This document shows, one piece after another, positions 1-8,487 of a stretch of DNA of 33,220 bases (position 1 is its first letter; every line of letters starts with the position of its first letter). The notes under the pieces were generated by a model. It worked only from the letters and a program-made list of their open reading frames with translations. It was not told the DNA's origin and did no database searches. This DNA is from Gemmatimonadota bacterium (lineage in GTDB: Bacteria; Gemmatimonadota; Gemmatimonadetes; Longimicrobiales; Gaopeijiaceae), in the NCBI GenBank assembly GCA_024638305.1, contig JAHEKN010000021.1, forward strand, positions 1-33,220, read 5' to 3'. A program made the position numbers and the translations under genes.

Positions 1-717
<717 letters not shown>

Positions 718-933
718 GTGTCAATTCCAACCTGGGTGTGCACTGCGGAGGGAAGGTCGAGCGTCACTACACCGGAGCGCTCCGGGTGTGGCGGGTCGGC
801 CCGCTGGCGCGCGCATCCGTGGGGGACTCCCGATCCGGTGGCCGCTCGGGCTAGCTTCCTGGGGTTGCCCCGTCTTGGCGGGGTCCGTCACGCGCGCGAC
901 AGCGCCTCTGCGTTCGGCCAGCCCGAGATAGCC

Positions 934-2616
934 ATGCCCACCGATCCGACCGGAGCAATTCTTCCCGCGAGCACGCAACCGACGTTGCCGAGGGAACGAC
1001 TGATCCTCCACGACGAGCCGGACGATGAGGCCATCCCGCTCGACGTGTGTATCGTGGGCGGCGGGCCGGCCGGTCTCGCAACCGCTATCGAGCTCGCGCG
1101 CCTCGTGAAGGCGGACAACGATTCGGGTGATGGGATCGGAGAGGTCGAGATCGGCGTGCTGGAGAAGGCGGGGGAGCTGGGTGGTCACTGCCTCTCCGGC
1201 GCCGTGGTGAACCCACGATCGCTCCTCGAGCTGTTTCCTGGACTCGGCGCGGACGATCTCCCCCTTCGGGGGCCGGTGACCAAAGAGGCCGTGTACCTGC
1301 TTCGAGAGCGCGGCGCCACCAGACTGCCCACGCCGCCGACCATGCGGAACCACGGCAACTACGTGGCGTCGCTCTGCGAGATCGTGCGCTGGATGGGCGA
1401 GAAGGCCGAGGAGGCGGGGGTGAACGTGTTTCCCGGCTTTCCCGCGGATGCTCTCCTGGTCGAAGGCCGGGCGGTGAGGGGGGTGCGCACGACGCCGTCC
1501 GGACTGAATCGGGACGGTGAGCCTGGCTCCGGCTTCGAGCCTGCCGGCGACATCCTGGGCCGTGTGGTCGTCCTGGCGGAGGGGACCCGCGGCTTGCTTT
1601 CCCAGGCCTGGTACGAATGGCAGGAAGTCGGGTCCGAGAATCCGCAGATCTACGCACTCGGAGTGAAGGAGCTGTGGGAGGTCCGATCCCCCCTGGACCG
1701 CGTGATTCACACGTTGGGGTGGCCCCTGCCGAAAGACGCCTTCGGCGGCAGCTTCATGTACCCGCTCGCGGACGACCTGGTCGCGATTGGCCTGGTCGTG
1801 GGTCTCGACTACCGCGACGCCCGGCTGGACGTCCACAACCTCCTGCAGCGGATGAAGCTCCATCCGCTGTTCCGACCGCATCTCGAGGGCGGGGAGATGG
1901 TTGAATGGGGCGCCAAGACGATTCCGGAGGGAGGCTACTACAGCGTGCCCGAGCGCCGACATGGCGACGGGATCGTGGTCGTGGGCGACTCTGCCGGATA
2001 CGTGGACGTGCCTTCGCTCAAGGGTATCCATTACGCCGTCCAATCCGGAATCGAAGCGGCCCGAGCCGTGTTCAAGGCCCTCAAGCGCGGCGACACGTCC
2101 GCCGAGGCGCTGGCCCCCTACACGGAGGCCATGGACGGCTCCTACGTGATGAAGGACCTCGAGACGACCCGCAACATGCGCTCGGCCTTCAAGAGCGGCT
2201 TCTTTGGCGGGGGCATCAAGTCGGGCCTCATGACACTCACCGGGGGAGCGTTTCCCGGGGGAAAGATCTCGGTTGCGGAGGACGCGGCCGAGCACAAGAC
2301 GCTCGACCCGCGCAGTGAGGACGACCTCGACCCGGCGCCGGACGGTACGCTGATTTTCTCCAAGGTGGACGCGGTCTACAAGTCGGGAAACCAGACTCGC
2401 GACGACATTCCCAGTCATCTCCTGACGGCATCCGACGTGCCCGACGACGTGGCGGAGATGTACGTGCACATGTGCCCGGCGGGCGTTTACGAGCGGGACG
2501 AGAGCGGGCTTCGGGTCAACGCTCCCAACTGCGTCGATTGCAAGGCCACGGACGTGCTCGGACCACGGTGGACGCCGCGCGAGGGCGGCAGCGGGCCCAG
2601 CTACCGGCGAATGTAG
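934..2616 (+). CDS. Electron-transfer flavoprotein:ubiquinone oxidoreductase (ETF-QO) with a substituted iron-sulfur cysteine
   Basis: This 560-residue protein has the usual family length. It has an N-terminal FAD-binding motif (VCIVGGGPAGLATAIELARL, about 38-57), the ETF-QO segment IYALGVKELWEV, and a C-terminal ferredoxin-like tail beginning CPAGVYE. ETF-QO is a membrane-associated flavoprotein passing electrons from ETF (fatty-acid and amino-acid dehydrogenases) to quinone. The start is placed at the ATG at 934 because homology begins just after it; an open frame further upstream is antisense to the divergent ATPase. Oddity: the canonical [4Fe-4S] ligands are one Cys in CPAG plus a CxxCxxC motif. 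Here Cys514, Cys533 and Cys536 are present but the fourth position is Thr539 (ACG at 2548-2550), followed by Asp540. The cluster may be [3Fe-4S], Asp-ligated or lost. ETF subunit genes are not in the window. Confidence 0.93.
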   Translation: MPTDPTGAILPASTQPTLPRERLILHDEPDDEAIPLDVCIVGGGPAGLATAIELARLVKADNDSGDGIGEVEIGVLEKAGELGGHCLSGAVVNPRSLLELFPGLGADDLPLRGPVTKEAVYLLRERGATRLPTPPTMRNHGNYVASLCEIVRWMGEKAEEAGVNVFPGFPADALLVEGRAVRGVRTTPSGLNRDGEPGSGFEPAGDILGRVVVLAEGTRGLLSQAWYEWQEVGSENPQIYALGVKELWEVRSPLDRVIHTLGWPLPKDAFGGSFMYPLADDLVAIGLVVGLDYRDARLDVHNLLQRMKLHPLFRPHLEGGEMVEWGAKTIPEGGYYSVPERRHGDGIVVVGDSAGYVDVPSLKGIHYAVQSGIEAARAVFKALKRGDTSAEALAPYTEAMDGSYVMKDLETTRNMRSAFKSGFFGGGIKSGLMTLTGGAFPGGKISVAEDAAEHKTLDPRSEDDLDPAPDGTLIFSKVDAVYKSGNQTRDDIPSHLLTASDVPDDVAEMYVHMCPAGVYERDESGLRVNAPNCVDCKATDVLGPRWTPREGGSGPSYRRM

Positions 2617-2728
2617 CGGCCGTTTTCTAGCGCCGCGCCGCGCCCTCGATCAAGTTCCCGTGTCAGCGGACGCCCGCCCACGCGACCGGAGAGCCGCGGG
2701 GGCAGGGCGAGCGTAACTCGCACCATCC

Positions 2729-2733
2729 GGGAG
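2729..2733 (+). promoter_or_regulatory. Ribosome binding site deciding the TPR lipoprotein start
   Basis: GGGAG lies 7 nt before the ATG at 2741 but only 1 nt before the in-frame ATG at 2735. This favours 2741 as the start. Confidence 0.55.
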
Positions 2734-2740
2734 CATGCTC

Positions 2741-4360
2741 ATGGCGAACGGCCCTCTGGACAGACTCTGGACGCGCGCGGCAACACTTGTCCTGGCCGTT
2801 GCGGTCACCGGCTGTGCGCAGACCGGCGAGGCGGCCCCGGCGAGCTCCTCTTCTGCGGATCTGGGACAGATCGAGTTCGCCAACTCGGGTGCGGGCGTGG
2901 CTCAGGAGGCGTTCCTCCGAGGCGTGCTCTTCATGCACAACTTCGAGTACGAGGACGCCGCCGCCGCGTTCCGGGCCGCCCAGGAGGCGGATCCCGATTT
3001 CGCGCTGTCCTACTGGGGCGAGGCGATGACGTACAATCACCCGATCTGGATGGAACAGGATCGGGATGCCGCCCAGGCGGTGCTGGCCCGGCTCGGTGCT
3101 TCGCCGGAAGAGCGGGCCTCCAAGGCCGGCAGCGAGCGTGAGCGGGCCTATTTGCACGCCGTGGAGACGCTCTATGGAAACACGGCCACCTCAGCGGGCA
3201 AAGCCAAGGAGGAGCGCGACGATCTGTACCGGGCGGAGATGCGCCGGCTGTCGGAGGCGTACCCGGACGACCACGAAGCAACGACGTTCTACGCGCTCTC
3301 GATTCTGGGCAGCGCCCACGAGGGTAGGGACTTCGGGACGTACATGAGGGCCGCGGCGGCGGTCGAGCCCGTGTTCGAGAGCAACCCCGACCACCCCGGG
3401 GCCGCCCACTACCTCATCCACTCGTACGACGATCCCGTGCACGCCCCGTTGGGTCTGCCCATGGCGCGGGCGTACTCCCGAATCGCCCCCGACGCGGGAC
3501 ACGCCCAGCACATGACGTCGCACATCTTCGTTGCGCTCGGACTCTGGGACGACGTGGTGGCCGCCAACGAGAACGCCGTGGCCGTCCAGAACGCCCGTCA
3601 GGCGCGGCTCGAGCGACGTCCCGTCGTCTGCGGCCACTATCCGTACTGGCTGGAATACGGATACCTGATGCAGGGTCGCTACCAGAAGGCCCGCGACGTT
3701 CTGGACGCATGCTTCGAGCGCGTCCAGTCCGACCCCAATCCGTCGGAGCGGCGGCACTTCACGCTCATGCGGGCGCGGTACGTCATGGACACGGGCGACT
3801 TCGAGGCGGCCGCGCGCTACGTCATGGACCCCGGAGCCGAGCTCGACTTCGAGTACCAGGTGGTCGATGCCGTCGCAGCGGGACTCTCCGGCGACGTCGA
3901 TGGCGCACGGGCCATACACCGCCGCATGCTCGCCGAGTTGAGTGCCGGCGAGACGGGTGCCCCCGCCGTCCTCACACGCGCCCTGGGAGGCGCGCTAGCC
4001 ATGTGGGCGGGCGACGGCGAGGCCGCCGTTGCCGCCGTCCAAGAGGCCGCACGCATGGAGGCGGAGTTGCCGTACGAGTTCGGCCCGCCCGCCGTGGTCA
4101 AGCCGATGTTCGAGTTGCTCGGGGAGTTTCTCGCCGATGTGGGCCGCCATGCGGAGGCCGAGGCCGCGTTCGCTGCCCAGTTGGAGCGCACGCCACTCAG
4201 GACGACTTCGCTCGCGCGGCTGGCGGAGGCGGCCGAGGCATCAGGCAGCGCAACCATTGCCGCGGAGGCGCGCGATCGCCTGGCGAAGATATGGCACGAT
4301 GCCGACCCGGAGGTGCGTCAGGCCGCCCGTCTGGCTCAGAACGGCCAGGACGGAGGGTGA
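2741..4360 (+). CDS. Tetratricopeptide-repeat lipoprotein
   Basis: This 539-residue protein begins with a lipoprotein signal peptide: a charged n-region, a hydrophobic core, and lipobox VTGC with the lipidated Cys at about residue 25. A Ser/Ala linker precedes a long alpha-helical region rich in TPR-like helices (AFLRGVLFMHNFEYEDAAAA, then further A-rich helix pairs to the C-terminus). Such proteins are scaffolds at the periplasmic membrane face or outer membrane. No enzymatic motif is visible. The segment YWGEAMTYNHPIW is typical of a family of TPR lipoproteins of unknown role. The downstream DinB-like gene is 67 nt away on the same strand, so co-transcription is possible. Family-level call only. 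Confidence 0.82.
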   Translation: MANGPLDRLWTRAATLVLAVAVTGCAQTGEAAPASSSSADLGQIEFANSGAGVAQEAFLRGVLFMHNFEYEDAAAAFRAAQEADPDFALSYWGEAMTYNHPIWMEQDRDAAQAVLARLGASPEERASKAGSERERAYLHAVETLYGNTATSAGKAKEERDDLYRAEMRRLSEAYPDDHEATTFYALSILGSAHEGRDFGTYMRAAAAVEPVFESNPDHPGAAHYLIHSYDDPVHAPLGLPMARAYSRIAPDAGHAQHMTSHIFVALGLWDDVVAANENAVAVQNARQARLERRPVVCGHYPYWLEYGYLMQGRYQKARDVLDACFERVQSDPNPSERRHFTLMRARYVMDTGDFEAAARYVMDPGAELDFEYQVVDAVAAGLSGDVDGARAIHRRMLAELSAGETGAPAVLTRALGGALAMWAGDGEAAVAAVQEAARMEAELPYEFGPPAVVKPMFELLGEFLADVGRHAEAEAAFAAQLERTPLRTTSLARLAEAAEASGSATIAAEARDRLAKIWHDADPEVRQAARLAQNGQDGG

Positions 4361-4380
4361 CGCGGGGGGCGACACGGGGC

Positions 4381-4422
4381 GCGTCGCTGGCCGAGCGGGT
4401 CGCGTCGCTGCCGGAGCGGGTC
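4381..4422 (+). repeat. 21-bp direct tandem repeat (two copies) before the DinB-like gene
   Basis: Two adjacent 21-bp units (4381-4401 and 4402-4422) differ at 2 positions. They fill most of the gap between the TPR lipoprotein stop and the ATG at 4428, and the second copy supplies the GGAG that may act as ribosome binding site. Confidence 0.7.
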
Positions 4423-4427
4423 GCTTG

Positions 4428-4958
4428 ATGGACGAGGTGGGCAAGGCGTTCGTGCTGGCCTCGCGCAACCACCTCATCGGCGAGTATCTGCCGAAGATCC
4501 GCCGATGTCTGGTGTCGCTTTCCGAGGACGACCTCTGGTGGAGACCGAACCCGGAGTCCAACTCGGTCGCCAACCTGGTTCTGCACATCTGCGGCAATGC
4601 CCGCCAGTGGATCGTCCATGGCGTGTGTGGGGCGCCGGATTCGCGTGACCGACCCGGGGAGTTCGGGCGTGACGGTGGGCTCGGACGAGCGGAGCTGATC
4701 GCCCACCTCGAGCGCTCGCTGGACGACGTGGATCAGGCACTGCTCGTAATCGAGGCCCGGGCGGCCAGTTCTTCCAGGACGCTCCTGGAGCGGAGGACCA
4801 TCCAGGGGATGGACGTCTCGGTGCTGGATGCCCTGTATCACGTGGTCGAGCACTTCTCGCAGCACGTGGGTCAGATCATCTACATCACCAAGCTGCGGAC
4901 GGGGAGCGACCTGGAGTTCTGGCAGGTCGAGGGCGGCGTCGCGCGCCCCAACTGGTAG
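4428..4958 (+). CDS. DinB-like / DUF1572 family protein
   Basis: This 176-residue cytoplasmic protein is a probable four-helix DinB-fold member. His residues in LVLHICGN and in HVVEHFSQHVGQI occupy positions that bind a metal in DinB/YfiT proteins. The phrase NSVANLVLHICGN followed by RDRPGEF resembles DUF1572. Some DinB-fold proteins are thiol-dependent S-transferases (for example bacillithiol or mycothiol enzymes). A bacilliredoxin gene elsewhere in the window (25551-25982) makes a low-molecular-weight-thiol role conceivable, but this is inference. The start at 4428 has GGAG about 12 nt upstream. Confidence 0.8.
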   Translation: MDEVGKAFVLASRNHLIGEYLPKIRRCLVSLSEDDLWWRPNPESNSVANLVLHICGNARQWIVHGVCGAPDSRDRPGEFGRDGGLGRAELIAHLERSLDDVDQALLVIEARAASSSRTLLERRTIQGMDVSVLDALYHVVEHFSQHVGQIIYITKLRTGSDLEFWQVEGGVARPNW

Positions 4959-4988
4959 CCAGGGACGCCGAACGCCCTGGAGAGGAGG

Positions 4989-5024
4989 ACACGCGGCGCC
5001 CCGAACTGACGGGACGCCGCGTGT
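4989..5024. terminator. Hairpin terminator between convergent genes
   Basis: A 10-bp perfect outer stem (ACACGCGGCG with CGCCGCGTGT) continues past one mismatch into a 4-bp inner stem (CCCG/CGGG) with a six-base loop AACTGA. It lies between the converging DinB-like and rhodanese genes, so it could act in both directions. No strong U-tract follows on either strand, so Rho-independent function is not certain. A small second hairpin (GTCGG TCAG CCGAC) lies at 5026-5039. Confidence 0.6.
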
Positions 5025-5050
5025 TGTCGGTCAGCCGACGGGCAGCGGGC

Positions 5051-5920
5051 CTACTTCTCGACCGGTGCCCCCACCAGATTGCCCCACTCCGTCCAGGAGC
5101 CGTCGTAGTTCTTCACGTCGTCGTACCCGAGCAGGTACTTGAGGACGAACCACGAGTGGCTGCTCCGCTCACCGATGCGGCAGTAGGTGATGACCGGGCG
5201 ATCGCCAGCGACGCCGGCTTCGGTGTAGAGGTCCTTGAGGTCGCGGGCGATCTTGAACGTCCCGTCTTCGGTGTTCACCGCCTTGCTCCACGGGATGTTG
5301 GACGCGCCCGGGATGTGCCCCCCGCGCTGGCAGGTCTCGGGGAGGCCCGGAGGGGCCAGCACGACCCCCGTGAACTCGTCGGGGCTACGAACGTCCACCA
5401 GGTTGATCGACTTGTCGGAGGTCTTGGACATGACCTCCGGCAGCAGGGCCCGCATCGTGGCGTCGGCCTTGGGTACCGGGTAGGTGATCGGTTGGGGCGC
5501 GGGCACGTCCTGGGTCATGGGCCGCCCCTCGGCCAGCCATTTGACGCGGCCGCCGTCCATGAGCCGCACGTCGCCGTGTCCATAGAGCTTGAGCTGCCAG
5601 AACGCCCACGCGGCGAACCAGTTGTTGCTGTCACCGTACAGAACGACCGTCGTGTCCGGTGAGATTCCGGAGCCGCCGAGGAGGTCCGCCATCCCCTGCG
5701 GCGAGAGGATGTCGCGGCGCACCAGGTCGGCGAGCTGCGTCTTCCAGCTCCAGCCGACTGCGCCGGGAACGTGGCCTTCGTCGTAGAGCGTGATGTCGAC
5801 GTTGACCTCGACTACGGCGACGGCGGGGTCGCTGCCATGTCGCGCGACCCAGTCGGTAGTGACCAGGGTCTCGGGGTGCGCATAGCCTCGATCGGAGAAA
5901 TCAGCGGGTGTGTCGGTCAT
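5051..5920 (-). CDS. Two-domain rhodanese (thiosulfate/3-mercaptopyruvate sulfurtransferase)
   Basis: This 289-residue protein has two rhodanese domains. The N-terminal domain is non-catalytic (VEVNVDITLYDEGHVPGAVG). The C-terminal domain carries the active-site loop CRIGERSSHSW, with catalytic Cys at about residue 247. That loop and the C-terminal NYDGSWTEWGN closely resemble mycobacterial CysA/SseA-type thiosulfate sulfurtransferases. The enzyme moves sulfane sulfur from thiosulfate or mercaptopyruvate to cyanide or cellular thiols. The start is set by a perfect AGGAGG at 5925-5930 (minus strand), 4 nt before the ATG. It lies 65 nt downstream of the GbsR/MarR gene in the same direction, so the two may share a transcript. 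No signal peptide is seen. Confidence 0.93.
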   Translation of the reverse strand: MTDTPADFSDRGYAHPETLVTTDWVARHGSDPAVAVVEVNVDITLYDEGHVPGAVGWSWKTQLADLVRRDILSPQGMADLLGGSGISPDTTVVLYGDSNNWFAAWAFWQLKLYGHGDVRLMDGGRVKWLAEGRPMTQDVPAPQPITYPVPKADATMRALLPEVMSKTSDKSINLVDVRSPDEFTGVVLAPPGLPETCQRGGHIPGASNIPWSKAVNTEDGTFKIARDLKDLYTEAGVAGDRPVITYCRIGERSSHSWFVLKYLLGYDDVKNYDGSWTEWGNLVGAPVEK

Positions 5921-5924
5921 TTGG

Positions 5925-5930
5925 CCTCCT
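5925..5930 (-). promoter_or_regulatory. Strong ribosome binding site of the rhodanese gene
   Basis: AGGAGG on the minus strand, 4 nt before the ATG at 5920. It fixes the start against longer in-frame alternatives. Confidence 0.75.
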
Positions 5931-5985
5931 GCATGTGGCGCGGTCGCGGCGGGGGTGCGTGCGAGGATGCGGCGCTGACTACATG

Positions 5986-6483
5986 CTAACTCGCCGGGCG
6001 GCCGGCGGAAAAGGAGTCGGTGAACCCCCGCGTCCGCTCCTGCCATTGGCGGGTGAGGTCCTCCTGGGATTCCCGCAGATGGTCCAGGAACGAGAGGTCC
6101 AGCCGAAGCCCGTTGCGGACCGACGGGGGCGCCGCGCTCTCGGGCCGCGAAGCGAGGGCATAGAGCTCACGGAGGGCGTCGATCCGTGTTCGCAACACGG
6201 CGAGGGGTGCCGCCACGCCTTCCTTCGCGAAGCGGTAGTGGTCCTTGCGCTCACCGGCGAGTGACACCTTCTCGATCAGGCCCAGCCGCTCGAGCAGACG
6301 GGCATTGGAGCTGGCGCTCGCCTTGCTGGCACCGGCCCGAGCCGCCAGCTCATCGAGCGATAGAGCACCGCCCGCGATCAGCGCCACACCGAACATGCGC
6401 CCACCCAAGCGGGGCACGCCCTCTGCCTCGAGGAATCTGGCGCACGTCTGGAGAAGCTGTTCCCTCAGTGGGTCGGTCGTCAT
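5986..6483 (-). CDS. GbsR/MarR-family winged-helix transcriptional regulator
   Basis: This 165-residue protein has an N-terminal winged helix-turn-helix (about residues 30-90). The segment ALSLDELAARAGASKASASS followed by NARLLERLGLIEKV is typical of the GbsR subgroup. A C-terminal helical region (DLSFLDHLRESQEDLTRQW) probably dimerises. The ATG at 6483 is chosen because GAGGA lies 6 nt upstream; a longer TTG-initiated reading would need to translate a GGTCCCCAC-type tandem repeat. GbsR-like proteins usually repress small osmolyte, efflux or metabolic operons. Here the nearest candidates are its own gene and the downstream rhodanese. Two tandem repeats upstream (6494-6527 and 6603-6638) are plausible operators. 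The ligand is unknown. Confidence 0.85.
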   Translation of the reverse strand: MTTDPLREQLLQTCARFLEAEGVPRLGGRMFGVALIAGGALSLDELAARAGASKASASSNARLLERLGLIEKVSLAGERKDHYRFAKEGVAAPLAVLRTRIDALRELYALASRPESAAPPSVRNGLRLDLSFLDHLRESQEDLTRQWQERTRGFTDSFSAGRPAS

Positions 6484-6493
6484 CTCGTTCCTC

Positions 6494-6527
6494 GTGGGAC
6501 CGTGGGGACCGTGGGGACCGTGGGACG
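6494..6527. repeat. GC-rich 9-bp tandem repeat in the GbsR leader
   Basis: About four copies of GTGGGGACC (two exact nonamers at 6502-6510 and 6511-6519, flanked by eight-base variants) lie immediately upstream of the ribosome binding site of the GbsR/MarR gene. The repeat is in its probable 5' leader. Copy number could vary by slippage. Confidence 0.75.
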
Positions 6528-6602
6528 CGGGGGTTGGCGGCCCGGCAGCAGCCAACGGATGGTCGAGAGACCTACGTGCCCCCCTGTCTTGAGCATACAG
6601 TA

Positions 6603-6638
6603 TATACCGAATATACCGTGTGTACCGTGTGTACGGTA
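6603..6638. promoter_or_regulatory. Four-copy 9-bp repeat, candidate operator for the GbsR/MarR gene
   Basis: Four head-to-tail nonamers TATACCGAA, TATACCGTG, TGTACCGTG and TGTACGGTA lie in one of the few AT-rich patches of the window, 120-155 nt upstream of the regulator start. The last two units form the inverted arms TACCG-6-CGGTA. The neighbouring GTATATAC (6600-6607) is a perfect palindrome. On the minus strand the patch also provides TATACT, a good -10 hexamer, with no clear -35. Repressor binding over a weak promoter is my inference. Confidence 0.55.
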
Positions 6639-6660
6639 GGTTGGGAGTACTCGTGGACAG

Positions 6661-8487
6661 CTAGCGAACGCTGCCGTTCCCGCCCCGCCGTCGCTCCATC
6701 TCGCGGCGGAAGTCGGCCAATGCGGCCGCGAGCTCAGGATGCTCCACCAGATTGGATTCCTCGGCCGCGTCGGCCTCGTAGCGGTAGAGCTCCTCGCGGC
6801 CGTCGCCGTTCACGATGAAGTGCAGGCCACCGCTAAGGAGGGATGCCATCGGACCGCGACTGATCGGTTGGTTGGGGTCGGTGTTCCGACCCTCCTCCAC
6901 CTCGGCCCAGGCGTATGTCGACCCCAGTCGATTCTCACCGTCGCGGTCAACGGGCTCCCAGTAACGTTTCAGTGACTCGCCTGGGACGCCCCCTTCCGGG
7001 GCGCCGCCCAGATCCAGGAGCGTCCCGGCCAAGTCCGCCAGAGAGACCTCATCCTCCACCCTCAGGGCGGGACCACCGGGCACCCGCACGATGAGCGGGA
7101 CATGGAGGACGGGGCGATAGAGGTTGTGGGCGTGCCCGTAGAGGTTGTTCTCGCCGAACAACTCGCCGTGGTCGCTCGTCACCACCACCACCGTGTTCTC
7201 GAGCAGGCCCCGATCGGAGAGCTCGGAGAGCAGGGCCGTGACCTGGGCGTCGAGATAGGAGATGGCGGCGTCGTATCCCTCCACGGCCTGATCCTCGTGG
7301 GCAAACCGCTCACGGGTTCCCTCCGGTGACCAGTAGGGAAGGTGGGCGTCGAAGTAGTTCAGGAACGCGAAGAAAGGGCGATCGCCGCCCCGGTCCACCC
7401 AATCGAGCAGCTCCCGGTTGACGTCCTCGGCGTGCTTGCGGTGGCTCGACCGCTTTTCCGCGACGTAGAAGTTCAACGCGCGAAGGGCGCGCCAGCGCTC
7501 GCTCCACGACCGGGCCCGGAGCAACCGCGATACGGAGACGGTCTGCGTGAAGGCCGAGCTGCGAAGGAGCTGATCCAACGAGACGGGATAGTCCCGGTAC
7601 GTCTCGAACCCACGGTTCAGGCCCGAGTCGTAGCTGGTGTAGTGATGGTTGGCCACGAAGCCACCTGTCCGGTAGCCCGCCGCACCCAGCAACTCCGCGA
7701 CGGTGGAATGGCGACCGTCGAGGGCGCGGAACCAGGACGTGGAAAGGGCGCCGGGCTCGCGCCCCGTGAACATCGTGGCGTGAGATGGAAGGGTCCAAGG
7801 AGACGTCGAAAAGGCGCGCTCGAACACGACGGCTTCCTCGGCGAGAGCCTGCAGCCCCGGCGTCGTCGCTCGACCATACCCGTAGACGCTCAGGTTCTGT
7901 GCACGGACAACGTCCCACACGATCAGCAGGACGTTGGGGCCTTCCGCGCGTGCCTGGCCACCACTCGGGCCCAGGGCGCGCCCCGATGCCCAGGTGACGA
8001 CGCCGGCAAACCCAGCGGCGATCCCCAGGATCAACACGGACGAGCTCAGAAGCCTGAACAGTCGCGGGCGGCTTGCACGAGCCAGATGAAACGCCTGCGC
8101 CCCGACACCCGCGGCGAGCAGCACCTGCGCGTATTTGTGGATCTGGGAGTAGGGGAGCAGGAGGCACCCGAAGCCGAACGCCACCAGGCCGAAGGCCGCC
8201 ACCTCCAGCGACATCAGCCTCGGAACGATCAGGGACAGGGCCGCCAGCGCTCCGCCCACGACCAGGAGCACGAGCGCGTACGCCAGCGGCGCCATGAAGA
8301 GTACCTGCTCGCTGACGAATACCACGCGGTCGAAGAACGCGTGGCTCGACCACAGGATCAAGGCTTCCAGCAACCCCGTCAGCAGCCCCACACCCAAGGC
8401 CACGCCGAGGATGTGGCGGGCGGTCTCGACGCGACCGGGGGACCCCATCCCCCTGCGGTTGCCGCTGGTACCGATCGCGAAGCGCAC
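6661..8487 (-). CDS. Membrane-anchored sulfatase/phosphotransferase-fold enzyme with a Thr nucleophile
   Basis: This 608-residue protein has about five or six N-terminal transmembrane helices (residues about 26-166) followed by an alkaline-phosphatase-superfamily domain. Metal-site motifs are NVLLIVWDVVRAQNLS (Asp at about 192) and VVVVTSDHGELFG. The nucleophile motif is SPWTLPSHA: the position that carries Cys or Ser for formylglycine in true sulfatases (C/S-x-P-S-R) is Thr232, and Arg is His. Thr is the nucleophile in LtaS and related phosphoglycerol or phosphoethanolamine transferases. The protein is therefore more likely a phospho-transferase or phosphodiesterase at the outer face of the inner membrane than a sulfatase. 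The start is GTG at 8487, directly after the stop of the amidohydrolase gene; an ATG at 8448 is an alternative. Confidence 0.85.
   Translation of the reverse strand: MRFAIGTSGNRRGMGSPGRVETARHILGVALGVGLLTGLLEALILWSSHAFFDRVVFVSEQVLFMAPLAYALVLLVVGGALAALSLIVPRLMSLEVAAFGLVAFGFGCLLLPYSQIHKYAQVLLAAGVGAQAFHLARASRPRLFRLLSSSVLILGIAAGFAGVVTWASGRALGPSGGQARAEGPNVLLIVWDVVRAQNLSVYGYGRATTPGLQALAEEAVVFERAFSTSPWTLPSHATMFTGREPGALSTSWFRALDGRHSTVAELLGAAGYRTGGFVANHHYTSYDSGLNRGFETYRDYPVSLDQLLRSSAFTQTVSVSRLLRARSWSERWRALRALNFYVAEKRSSHRKHAEDVNRELLDWVDRGGDRPFFAFLNYFDAHLPYWSPEGTRERFAHEDQAVEGYDAAISYLDAQVTALLSELSDRGLLENTVVVVTSDHGELFGENNLYGHAHNLYRPVLHVPLIVRVPGGPALRVEDEVSLADLAGTLLDLGGAPEGGVPGESLKRYWEPVDRDGENRLGSTYAWAEVEEGRNTDPNQPISRGPMASLLSGGLHFIVNGDGREELYRYEADAAEESNLVEHPELAAALADFRREMERRRGGNGSVR

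Noticed and set aside
721-2469. 582-codon open frame on the minus strand
   Set aside because: It is antisense to the well-supported ETF-QO gene and has no domain signature.
6484-6555. TTG-initiated extension of the GbsR/MarR protein with Gly-Pro-His repeats
   Set aside because: It reads through a tandem repeat. A good ribosome binding site precedes the internal ATG at 6483 instead.
6494-6638. Possible CRISPR-like array
   Set aside because: Repeat units are 8-9 bp without spacers, and no cas genes are present.
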